From the NCBI GenBank assembly GCA_008973525.1, contig WACJ01000119.1:744001-808000 (forward strand): 64,000 bases of DNA. The letters run 5' to 3'. The translations under genes and the position numbers were made by a program. This DNA comes from Stenopsyche tienmushanensis. Its lineage: Eukaryota; Arthropoda; Insecta; Trichoptera; Stenopsychidae. Positions 9,721-20,598 of the stretch are shown here, in pieces (the first letter of the stretch is position 1; every line of letters starts with the position of its first letter). A model generated the notes under the pieces. It saw nothing but the letters and a program-made list of their open reading frames with translations, did no database searches and was not told where the DNA came from.

Positions 9721-12610
9721 TGGTCGGACACTACTGGGACTGTCCTTATATTACCACGTTGCGCGCCATTTTACAATATGTTGCTACAACAATAAAAGGC
9801 ATACGATAGGTTTAAACGAAGAAAATCGAAATTTAATTATATTCACCTTTATTTATTACATATTATATTAAGCATGAATATCCCCCGGTATTTACATGCA
9901 TGAACTTAAGCAAAGCTCACTGTTGGGTACAATTTAACATTCACATTCGTTATCTGGCCCACTCCAATGTTATTCCAGTCTAACACGCATCTTGCGTGTG
10001 TATTTCCACGTGTGTATCTCAATAATTGGAATGTAATATAATATTTTCGCATCTAGATCTCGTGTAGTGGGGGATAAAAACGCTTTGATGTGTTTATGTG
10101 GTTTTTTTTTGTGGACGAAAAAACCGAGAATATGTACAAAGAAAGTGGATAAACCGAGCGCTTAAGTTACATTTTATTTTCAACCGCGCCATACAAGAGA
10201 TTTGGTACGAAAGTACTATTCTTTTTCTTTTTTATTGCTTAAAAGCTATGTCATTTTTTGCGTTTTCTTATCTCCCAAATCCAATACGAAACTATTGAAT
10301 AGTATCATTATAACTGTATTGTCGGTTACTGTAAAAGACAAATGTTTTTCGAGATATTCATATTTAGCCCGAAGGACTTAAATACATATTTATTATATTT
10401 ATCGCTTATAGATACATATTAAAATTTAATACAGGATTAACCACATCGTTTTACAAATTGAAATCGATTTTTTAAATTTTTATACAATTTAATGATTAAG
10501 ATGATATTAAAATATATATTGCATGACTTTTGGGACACACCATTTAGTTCATGTTTAGTTCATATCATCAGAAAAAGAAAGTTGACCTGTTTGAGGATGG
10601 CAGCGAACAATTTTTTTCTCTCAGCCAAGATTCATGGCTTACTCTTCAGTTTTCATTGGTGTCAGGTCCAAAATACCCTAACCGAAACAGAGCTTTTACA
10701 CCTTTTTAAAAAGCCTATGATTAAAATTATTTCAGCGTTTATCGCGGAAAAGCTCAACACGCAAAATATTACCGTGAAAAAAATAAGCAAAATTAACTAG
10801 AGTGAAGTCGGAGATATTTGTTTTAAGTCCTTCAACGTGTGAGATACTAGATTATGTTGATTGAATCAATTGGCATACTTAATGAATTTTGTTTAATAAA
10901 ACAAGAGTTACAACAGCTTGGGTTTATGTTAGGATAATTCTTTTCTCATTTCTGTAATTTCATCTCGAGAATAACACAGCTGCTCTTTCCATTAATACGA
11001 TTTTTCTTTGGGTGTATTTTCCTCGGTTTGTTTTTGTAGGGTTGGCACGATTTCGCTCCGGAGGATCTGCACGCGTTTAGACGAGACGTTGCGCCCGGGC
11101 CCTAATTTCAAAGGGCGCCGGTTTCTCTTAAGGCGCTACATCAAACATCTTTGTGTAAAATATGTAACACGTCAGTTGGCTAAGCTCGGGCCCTTTTCCC
11201 TTGTCGTTTAGCGCCCCGGGCAGTCGTCCCCTGTGATGGATGCGAGTCCCTCGCGGGCCGAAATAATTTGATTTATGCCCGAAATTGATAGCCTTAAGAC
11301 CCTTTCTGCGGACGTCCGCCCCCAGCCCAATGGTCACTCTTAGTATTTTTTGAGCGGAATAAACAGGACGTGAATGTTGATTCTTCCCATTTGTTCTGCA
11401 GCGTCGAACCTTTTATCTCGCCGGGAATGCTCGAGGATGGAGTGGGTTTTTCGCCCACTTATCTTTGGATGTGTCATTTCTTATGGGCTATCAATCTAGC
11501 TGATATTCTCAAAATGTATTCAATATAAATAAGCTTGGCAGCATTAGGGTACTTTTCGACCCTTTCGCATTCGCAAACTACTCATCGATTGATGTTTATG
11601 TTCGACCCTCTCGTTGCTCGACCGTAACATATTGAGATTTACATTTGCATTGAAAGCTGCTACTCATCAAATTGACCCGGCATATCTCCAAAGATTGAGT
11701 TCATCATTTAATTAATTTTTTTGTATCATAACTAGACCATGACCTATTTATTTTCTTTTGAGATTATAAATAACTCTGAATAGTTTATTGTTCATGAATA
11801 TATTACGTACTTCATGCCTTATCAAGGTTATGTGATTTCTATGATCCAACTCTATTTGCCAAATGGATTTAATATAAGGTTTACTATTTCCTATGAGCTT
11901 GGGATGCGCGCGCATCCTGATTTTAAATCTACCACGTAAAGCATTTGATCGCAACCATCGTGCTTTACCCTGGTTATATTTTTGGGCCAATATTTAAGGT
12001 ATTTTATAATGATTCTTCCAAAACTATAAGAATTTATATAGTTGGAGCAAAGGGTTACATTTCAATCATTGTCATACAATTTCAATTGAATGTAACGTAA
12101 ATTAAATGTCAACACAGTGAGCTAATTGTTAAATTCCCAGACTATCAAATAAATCATATTACAAATGGAAATGAAAAAGTGTATCTACACTGTAGATATA
12201 AGCACAGAGCAATTAGCTGGAATAGCGATACGATACTGTAACCTACGGAATAAAAATGGATTCCAAAATTGTGGTAGATCTTCTATCTACTGTTGTTTAT
12301 TTTAGATCGAAAAACTTTAACTGATTGCTCTGTGATTGGCCAAGCCATTGTATAAAAAAGGTCCTGTGAATAGACAAGGGTAGAAATTCAGATTTGAGAT
12401 CGCTCTCCAAAGATGTGCTGTAGTTGACCCTTGGAAGCTTTCCGCGAAAGACGTTTATAAAGTTAAAATTTGAGAGTCGTTATAGGAAGACGTAACAATA
12501 GAATGCTTGATTAGCTTTTGGCAAGAGGACTGTGCTAGATTTCACTGCACTTATTCCTAAAACCTCCATCCGATCGAGAAGCATATTTTTAAAACTCAAG
12601 CTCTGAAACC
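9721..12610. other. No supported gene; GC-rich island at 11038-11345
   Basis: Mostly AT-rich. At 11038-11345 the composition changes sharply (many CCGGG, GGGCCC and GCGCC words). The island begins after a polypyrimidine tract ending TTTTTGTAG, which would serve as a splice acceptor. The three frames after it all close within 60 codons and none is recognised. It may be an exon of an unknown gene, a regulatory element or an old GC-rich repeat. Confidence 0.35.
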
Positions 12611-12853
12611 ATGAGGTCCAACCGAGAGGTCATGGGCATGTACGGCGAAGCGTTAATTATTAGCTTCGTTGAACTCCGCATTCTTCACTGGGCAGGTCAC
12701 GTGGCGCTGATGCCGACACACCGAGTCCCCCGAACCATGTTGGAGTTTGAACCGAGTGGCAGCAGACGCGTCGGAAGTAGGTACGTCTGCGCCTGGGTAA
12801 TTGGAGGGAGGAGGCCCAGGACAGACGGAAATGGCGATATGCGTTGTCAGTGA
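12611..12853 (+). pseudogene. LINE reverse transcriptase C-terminal fragment
   Basis: The plus-strand frame contains ELRILHWAGHVALMPTHRVP followed by RTMLEFEPSGSRRVGS. This matches the widespread LRWxGHVxRMPxxRxPxxxLE...GxRRxGRP motif found downstream of the reverse transcriptase in several non-LTR families. The RT core is missing and the GRP motif has been lost after the arginines. The exact clade cannot be set from this piece. No partner element was found next to it. Confidence 0.6.
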
Positions 12854-13626
12854 GTAGTAGGAGTAGTCAGTTTCATCAATTTCAATCTTGAAAAATAAGG
12901 ATGCATATGCAAGTGAAGACCTTGAGAAGATGCTAGAAAAATTGGATGTAGAAGAAGAGAAGAAATTGACACGGAACAGTGCTGGTTACACAAATTAACA
13001 CGGACACACACTTGCAAACAAAAGAACGCGCACAGCGTAGAAGTCTCTTAATCAGGGGGTGATGAAAGAGAAAAATTATCCTACTCCACCGTGGCTGCTG
13101 CATTACATGCAGGGAAAAGGATTGGATGATTCGCTGCCAGCACTGGTTGGGTCAACAATGTAATTATTGGTCAAGATGAGCAATTGTTCCAGGTGCCAAC
13201 GAACTTTCCAATAGATTCTACATTTAATAAAGTGGAAGGAGTAGACAATGAAAATATTCTCCGTAGAATCCTCTTTCCGCACATTTGGCATTAAAAGGCG
13301 CGAAACCATAATATAAGAAAGAAGAAAAAGATAAAGAAAGGAAGGGAAGGGTCAGCCGCGCGGCTGCATCGCATTAAAGCGTCCAGCGTTAGCTGAAGGC
13401 TGTGGCCGGAAACGCAATTAATTTTGTGGTCGACTGATATCATGTTCGCGTGTGCGATTCTACATTTATGCTTAAGCGCGTGGATTGGAATTTACTCGAC
13501 GTTGTGCCACGCCAAATCTCGGACCGGCCCAGTGCTTGGCGTAGTAACCATCTGAGGCGCACTTCGCGCCGATGCTGTTGCAGAATGTTACAAAAGCGCT
13601 GAAGGCACCACCGGGATGGGTCACCA
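12854..13626. other. No supported gene
   Basis: AT-rich to moderate-GC sequence with no recognisable coding block. 13480-13600 may belong to the repeat that carries hairpin copy 5 but could not be matched elsewhere with confidence. Confidence 0.4.
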
Positions 13627-13662
13627 GGTCTCCCACGGGCCCATCACATGGCCCGCTAACAC
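13627..13662 (-). repeat. Recurrent hairpin repeat, copy 5 (inverted)
   Basis: Read on the minus strand: GTGTTAGC, then inner stem GGGCC with partner GGCCC, then GTGGGAGACC. The inner stem has changed on both sides relative to GGTCC/GGACC of the other copies while keeping pairing. The outer stem is lost. Confidence 0.5.
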
Positions 13663-13829
13663 ATTGCAGAAGCGCCTCTCTTGGCCCCCATGCCTTCACA
13701 TGTCCACAGAACGTGTACTGCGTGCAATATCGGTGCAGTGCATGGGCAATCCGAGCGATCCGCTAGACTCAGTCTCACTACGTAAGCACTGTAAGAAAGC
13801 CCGGTCAGAAACGCATTGTGGGGAAGAGT

Positions 13830-14390
13830 TTGATCTGACACCTTTTCGATAGGGTGAGTGTATAAAACCCAAGGGGCTCCACTATGCCCATGGGTAATAA
13901 TAAAACCCATAGAGTAATAATGTAATGAGTAGAGGCGCGCGAAAGTAACTTCCCCGGTTTGCTCATCAAACGTTGATGGGTGCCCAGCTAACATGAGTTG
14001 GGTACGCGACTTACCCTGTACCGCGAACCTGTCCCTGGGTACTACGAGTAATTGAACCGTAACTAGTACCGTGGAGAAAGAGTCCCTGTACTCCGCAATC
14101 TGTTGCAGTCGCCCTTCAAGTTTCCACTGAGGTTGGAACTCGTAGTGGCAGTAACCTCCTTATTAGTGTATGCTCGCTTGAAGTTGTGGTATATCGCCTC
14201 CTCTAGAGGGCGTGGTATATAAGAGGTGGGCGTCTGGAAAAACTACGTTGCACGCCCAGGGATCAAAAGAATAGTGGAAAGCAATCTGTTTAACTATTCC
14301 GAGAATTCCCGGGTCAGACCACACAGCAGCACAGGCATGGTCTCTATCTTAAAGATACCGATATACCAATGAGCAGCTCTTGTCCCATAA
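13830..14390 (+). mobile_element. R1-type LINE 3' tail, copy 2
   Basis: Homologous over most of its length to 8405-8930: GGTTTGCTCATCAAACG, the ATGAGTTGGGTACGCG stretch, GTACCGTGGAGAAAGAG, AGAGGGCGTGG and GGGATCAAAAG segments in the same order. No ORF. No mariner blocks are recognised on either side here, unlike the copies at 8405 and 15765. Confidence 0.55.
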
Positions 14391-15504
14391 CACCGTTGAT
14401 ACCTTTGCAACCAAAATAGCGAAAGAAGATGTCTTCTTTACTGTCTTCAAGCTGACCTTAGTCATGCTTGAAGAATAAGTTTTGAGATCTCGCTCTTCCA
14501 GATCAAATTATATTTTCTTTGAAGCGATTCAAAGCGACTTTACAAATGTTAATATTGTTTGCAATGATATTTGATGAATAGTAGTTTATATAATATTTTT
14601 TATGTATAGCGGAAGCATCTGATGATCATATTGGCAAGAACCCACATGCATCTGGAATGCCTCTTCTTGTCGCCATCTAAATGAGCTGTTGATTTTGATA
14701 TTTAATGAGATGCAATAGGGCTATAAGACATATTGAGCGTTGATGGCGGACGTGGGCGTGGGTGCGGGAGCGGTTGCCAACTTCGATCCTCGGTTTTTTC
14801 CGACGTCGCTCGGGCGTTTCCGCGCCGGTGGACGATCGCATCGAACACCATCGTAATCCTTCCAAGTAATCAATCCCATTAATCACGTTTCGACGATGAT
14901 GTGTAATATATTTTGGCAATCGTTTTAAATTTGTGCACGTGAAAATATTCTTGGACTCACCGGACACGCTTTAATTGTAAATTTATATGACTTTGTACCG
15001 TAAGCAAATGATCAAATCCCATTAGGGGCGGATATAAATCTCGCCGATATTGTGAATTATCGGCTGCAGATTTAATAAATATTTATAGTTTCGCGATGGA
15101 AGCAACGCATGCAAATGGAGAACTGGCCCCAGATGAAAAATATGATGTCTTATTTCCAGAATAAAAGCGGGGACTGCTCGCATGAATCAGTCTGGAGATT
15201 GGCGCTTAATTAATGGCGCTTTTATTTATGTTTGAGCGGCCAGAATTAAAGGTGAAAAGTTCCCATTTAATCATGTCTTTTAATACAGTCGACCTGGTTC
15301 TGGCCGAAACGGAATCCTCGTGGCAAATAATTCTTCCATGACTATCGTCCAAGCCGACTTCGTTAATTCTACCTCGGTAATTCTTCGTCGATAACTAATA
15401 TTTCAGCGTTTGACCTGCTACGGCCTTTTCTTGCTTGACCGATTAAATCTCGGTAATGTTGACATCTTGAATAGAAACCCTAGATACAGGCTGTTCCTTT
15501 TTGC
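14391..15504. other. No supported gene
   Basis: AT-rich apart from a GC-rich patch at 14740-14850, open in several frames without recognisable motifs. Nothing else is seen. Confidence 0.4.
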
Positions 15505-16200
15505 ATTAAAAGTAAATACGAGGGTAGTCCCTGAAGTAGCCGACTTAACAAATAAAACACAAAAAATATATTTTTAATTTTCAACATAGTCTCATTTCAG
15601 CTCTATACACTTTCATCAGGGATTTTCAATGGCTTCTATGCCATGTTTATAGTAAGAACCGTCGAGCTCCTTAAAATAGCTATCAACCAAACCTATTATC
15701 CCATTGTTTTGACTGTGTGTTGTTGGTGTTAGACTCCATGATGTCCATCCATATCCCAGGGGGGGGGAGCCAACCCTACGCCTGTGGGCAACGTTTGAAT
15801 TACTAAGGTAATGATGTGGAGTAGAGGTGTGCGAAATTAGCCTCGTCGGTTTGCTCATCAAACTCTGCTGGGATAGCCCTGCTAACATGAGTTGGGTGCG
15901 CAGGTATTCATGTGCTGCATACCTATAAAGGGGTGTGTGGAATTGTCGATTAGAGTAGTTGGTGAAGACTGTGTCAAAGGCTCACCACTATCCTCAACAG
16001 ATTTGATGCACAATACATTTGAAAAGCCTTCCATGTCTGCTAGCTTCATGTCTACCAAGTTCTGACACCATTTCTGGCGTGGTCACCTCTTTTGTTCGTT
16101 GTTTGTCTTGTAAGCTCGTACGGCCTCGTTTAAACTCTGCCAACCAATACTTTGCTCTTATAAACGAAGGAGTAGACTCGACTTGGTTAGACTGAAACCT
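15505..16200 (-). pseudogene. Mariner relic split by a LINE tail
   Basis: At 15710-15620 the minus strand encodes SYFKELDGSYYKHGIEAIEN, a clear mariner C-terminus. The family end GGGTAGTCCCTGAAGTAGCC lies at about 15523. The N-terminal region (about 16200-16030) matches 4990-5140 and 9550-9700 (TTCTGACACCATTTCTGGCG and following). A plus-strand LINE tail at 15765-15985 lies between them and the catalytic middle is missing. Confidence 0.7.
15765..15985 (+). mobile_element. R1-type LINE 3' tail, copy 3
   Basis: CAACCCTACGCCTGTGGGCA, a GGTAATGATGTGGAGTAGA stretch, GGTTTGCTCATCAAACTC and ATGAGTTGGGTGCGCAGG match 8425-8600 in order. It is inserted in the mariner relic 15505-16200. Confidence 0.55.
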
Positions 16201-17735
16201 TTCAAATAAAAGTATTGTATCACATAACGATGACCAAATTTTGCATGTTTACAAAATCACTATGAACGTTCACTATTGATGATCGATGATCAAACTAATA
16301 AAGGTTTTTTTAAAGAACAGCCGCCATTTATACGTCAGATCGGGTACAGTACGGGTAATACTATTCTGATGTAATTGATGTATGATTTTTATTTATACTT
16401 GTTGAATTTTCTCACGTTGCCGTGAAGCCAGATCCCTAAGGAAAACTATTTGTCCTCAATGGATTGCACGTATTTCCAATTGTGAATTGAATGCATCGGA
16501 GCTCGTGCACCGTCTTTCTAAATCGCTTATGTCACTATAAATTTTATTGAGCTTCTCAAAAAGCTGAAAAGTTTCTTATTTTAGCAACGCATTGTATATA
16601 TCGTGATTTTTTTTAATGCTGAAAGAACGCTGCAGTTACGGAGATCCCATATTAGAAACTTCACAAATCGATAGTAATCGAATCAAATAAACTTTGTAAA
16701 GTTGATCTAATGCAGACAACTATATATTAAAATGTCAAATTCCAAGACTGACGGAAAATCCATTAAACGCTTTTGTATAATCAAGGTTGAAATGTGAGCA
16801 AATTTATAAAATAATAAATAAAATATGCTATAAACTCTCAGAAGATGTCAGTGATGGCTAATGTTTAAAATACGAAAGGCAGCTGCTAATAATACATATT
16901 ATATGTATTTTATATTGCAATGCTTTGAAAGTCGCGCTACAATCTTAGCCACGTCTACTGAAGCCCTAGCCACCTTATATCGAAAGAAGACGACGTTTAT
17001 TTAAAAATAATTAATGTCATCTACTTGTAGACAAAAAAACAGCTTTATAGATTTTAATTTAATGTCGTTATGTACAATTATTTACATTTCAAAAATTGTT
17101 AATGATGTTTGCATCTCTTCAAAGATACTCTTGCCTCCAGACACTCCAACCCTCTAAAAAACAATTCGACAGTTCTTTGAAAAAAATGTTAGCTGATTTT
17201 TAATTCCGATAAAATATTGATTCACTGGTGTCAGATAATTCCACTGGTGTCAAAATTCATATAGACTTTTATGTTTTTCTAATTTTTGAAAACATCCTCA
17301 AAATTATCATTGATCCAGTTTATCTACGTAATAATACTGATTCAGATTGATAAATAAAATGAATATTTAATTTAAAATTTTCAGATTTATTAATTAAGGG
17401 AAAGAGTTGAGTCCTGTTCCTTGATTGCATTACATTACAGTATTACATTTTCCAGTGTATGTCATTTGCATGGAATACTTGCCCGGCATCATGAGACCCT
17501 TTCTCAATTATCTTGTTAAATATTTTAATGAAGCCATTGGCGAGGATTATGTCGAGACTTGACGATTCTCTTATCAAATTCTCGGATCAAATTAGAACAA
17601 TTTTGAATTGGCAGATCGATTGATTGGTTAATTTTTAAATATTTCTGTATTTTCCATATGAATGTAAGCCTGAGTTACATACATCATCGATTAACGAAGT
17701 CCACCATATACGTGTCTATTAGAGTAACAAGTTTG
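16201..17735. other. No supported gene
   Basis: Uniformly AT-rich sequence with no coding block, RNA gene or internal repeat that I can match. Confidence 0.5.
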
Positions 17736-17925
17736 TGCTGTAAAGGTACCCCTACACGTTTAAATAGTCTTTAAATATTGCGTTCCATTTTCAAAACCGT
17801 GCTTCTATATCTAAAACAAAATTATTGTTTATGATAATACATATTATTATAGTGTATTTTTTATGTTTGCACAAAGGAAGAACGAATATTGTATCAACAG
17901 TGTTAAGGTTCATTTATTCATATTG
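17736..17925. repeat. Interspersed repeat, copy 2 (inverted relative to 750-1485)
   Basis: Edges AAAGGTACCCCTACACGTTT (about 17743) and ATCAACAGTGTTAAGGTTCA (about 17892) are reverse complements of the two edges of 750-1485. The short interior is non-coding. The LTR-like copy B begins directly to its right. Confidence 0.45.
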
Positions 17926-17933
17926 TAGCGTGG

Positions 17934-18285
17934 GTGATTTAACATCCCTATGCAATAGCGCTGTTAATCTTAGCGGATTAATTCACCAGATTAACAGCGA
18001 TATCTTCCGTTTCTCTTTAGGTGCAATGTGCTATTTTAACAGCGCTATCTTCTGTAGCGCTGCGGGGACATTGCGCCTGCAATTACCGACCGATCGCTTC
18101 TTGCGCGTGCACCAGGTTGGCCTTGGCTGCGGGAGGACGTCCTTCTCGTAGCCAAATATATCTTTCTCTTTTGTGTTGAATAAAAAGCTACCTAGAGAAA
18201 AGTTTTTGAGCGCTTGGGAGTGGGGAGCCACCGGGAACAGTGCCCCGAGAGTACCCCTGCTCCAATATGGCTTTTTTACGCTACA
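17934..18285 (+). mobile_element. LTR-like repeat, copy B (best ends)
   Basis: Begins TGTAGCGTGGG and ends TACGCTACA, so the ends form a 7-bp inverted repeat TGTAGCG/CGCTACA of the TG..CA type. It contains the palindromic CGCTGTTAATCT...AGATTAACAGCG block, ACAGCGCTATCTTCTGTAG, the CTGCGGGAGGACGTCC block and AATAAA. About 352 bp. No tRNA primer site, ORF or clear target duplication was seen, so it looks like a solo LTR. It ends 194 bp before the SPATA20 exon. Confidence 0.65.
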
Positions 18286-18479
18286 TCTAACAATGGATGA
18301 TATCACAAGAAGAATAACGTAGATTTAGTATTATTTTTGTATATAATATGAAAATATTGATTAATGAAATTGTCGATTAGCGGGGTGTCGAATAACGGGG
18401 GTCTCATTATTTGGGAGGCATTTTAAATGAAATCAATTTATATTTGTGGTGTTATATTAACATGCTAATTCTGTTCCAG

Positions 18480-18600
18480 GTTTTCATCGCTGGAGGTCGC
18501 GACGACCCAAGGACTCAGGCGCTCCTACGCGTCGTCAGGGCCCGTCTTCTTCCAGGACGCATAGTTGCCGTCGCCGAGCCTGGTGCCGGCGGCAACACAG
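18480..18600 (+). CDS. Spata20: SPATA20-like protein, penultimate exon
   Basis: A 121-nt exon between an acceptor (TTCTGTTCCAG, ending 18479) and a donor (GTGTGT at 18601). It encodes VFIAGGRDDPRTQALLRVV and then RARLLPGRIVAVAEPGAGGN, matching the segment of SPATA20/YyaL proteins just before the C-terminus (a V-I-A/C-G-x-x-x-x-x-x-T-x-A-L pattern). The family pairs an N-terminal thioredoxin-like domain with an alpha-toroid similar to sugar epimerases, and its biochemical role is poorly known. The exon is visibly more GC-rich than its surroundings. It ends in phase 1, matching the exon at 31379. Upstream exons were not found in 1-18479. Confidence 0.85.
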
Positions 18601-20566
18601 GTGTGTCAGAAATCCGTGAGTCCAAATTTTGTTAATATCCTCATCCATCATCCGACTGATCCATGCCATCCATCACCACAGCTACGCAAGTTGTCTAATG
18701 AAAAAATTAGGATCCTTATGTTTGTGCATGAGCTACAAATAGCGCCTAGCGTTTGTCATTTTCCTACGCGTTTTATTAAATAATTCACCTTCTTCTTAAC
18801 ACTTTCCATGCATGCCGGATGGAAACAAATCGATAGTCTTTGCGCGATAAAAAACGAAACAATAACATTTCGTCCGTTAAAACGTCGAGCCAATCTATTA
18901 GATTGATATGTCAAACCTTTCCTTGCCGTTCGCCGGGGCCAAATTGAGTCTTTCATTTTTTCCCATGTTGCGTCACATTTATAGATTTTCATATCAACGC
19001 CGCACACATAGCGGTGGCAAATTGCGACGCTTAGTACATAATCTATTTTTAAAGCAATTACGATTAATCATTTTCGGTCGTAGATAAAGGCTTTAACGAA
19101 CGAGCGACGACAATCCTCCAGCGCGAAAGATTGATGGCTCAATTAACAGCGCATGCTGCCAAGATGATCATGTACGCGTTTTATCGTCGCTCCGGACTTT
19201 TTCGCACAAATCCCTGATGGTCGACTTAATTGGACAGATTTGTAAAATTGTAAAAAAACATCTCGGCAATCAATTCTGGCGCCCCAGAAGAGTTGTAGGC
19301 GTCTGCTCGTCTGGAGATTGTAGATAATGTTGCCATTTGCAATGAGTGGATTTGAAAGATTTCAATCTTAAATTATCATCAATTTGGCATGGGAGAGTAT
19401 TAAGAGACAAAGTGTGTGCTCACATCTTGTATATGTAATGGCTTTTCATTATCAGTCAAGCTTAAATCTTGTAATATATTACATTGATAAAGCTTTTTGT
19501 AAATATTGCTTCGACAAATTGATGCTTTAACCTTTTGCACTCCACCCATATTTTCTAAAGACCAATTAGCTACTCCAGCTAGAAAAATCTATAAGAAAAC
19601 ACCAGAAAGTAGGTAAGTTTCATTCGGGCCACCCGTTCTCTCGGGGAGGGTAACCATTATTTCTCGAATAAACATAAGATATTCATGATTGAAAATCACT
19701 TGTAAATTTAAGCTTGGTGAAATAAAAACGATATATGCCCTCCAATATATTTTATTTGAAAAGAGTTTTTTACTTTATACAACAAAAAATATGTATTTAT
19801 GACAATAATATAGGTATTTACAATGAAGCGTAACTATTTTGTGACTACCCGCTGCCTTGCAGTTGTCCATCATAAATTATCTACTGACGAAACGGTCGCT
19901 ACCTGCGAAAAAAGAAACCTCATTGGTCGCATGTTGATATTTCTATATTTTAGGAATTTTGTTATTGGGTACTTACCGTTAGGTACCCCGTCTCCGCCAG
20001 ATAACAAAAAATAAAACCACCTCCAAAATTAAAAGCCTTCCAAAAATAGTACAGGGTAATCATTGCATTTTCTAAAATTTATATTTAATACAGTAGATTT
20101 TTTTTTACTGATTTTGGAATCAGAATTACCTTTGCAAATTTCTATAAAGTGGGACAATAACCGATTTGCATGCAAGCATTGAAAACTTTCGTGGGAAGTT
20201 TTTAATTATTGTGTTATCAATTTCGTCGAACCCTGTGCATTTTTTTGTTTTTAATCTTTCTTTTTTCTTAATAAAAGTTTCTAACTGAGTGATTTTAACA
20301 TTTGTTAAGGATTTAGGATTAAGTCGCTAAGTTTTGGATAATAGGTTTACCTTATCTACGTTATCGTCGACTATTCGGAGAACCGCACATAAAGAAAAAA
20401 AAACCCATTGCCTTTTGTTTGACCGATTTGACGAACATGGGGTGTAAAATATCATGCATTTTGTGTACAACAAAAATTAGATCACTAGTCTTTAATACGT
20501 AATCGCGTGATTAAATTACGATGCAATTATTATCAAGATGTATTATTATCAAGAAAAATAGGTTAT

Positions 20567-20572
20567 TTTATT
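20567..20572 (-). promoter_or_regulatory. AATAAA poly(A) signal of the piggyBac transposase
   Basis: AATAAA on the minus strand, 27 bp past the transposase stop codon, is the nearest such hexamer. Confidence 0.5.
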
Positions 20573-20598
20573 AAAGATCTTGTATGTATACTTACAGT

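Noticed and set aside
13472..13994. Overlapping ORFs on both strands with Gly/Pro-rich translations
   Set aside because: They overlap the hairpin repeat and the LINE 3' tail, and disagree with each other in frame; they are chance frames in GC-richer repeat DNA.
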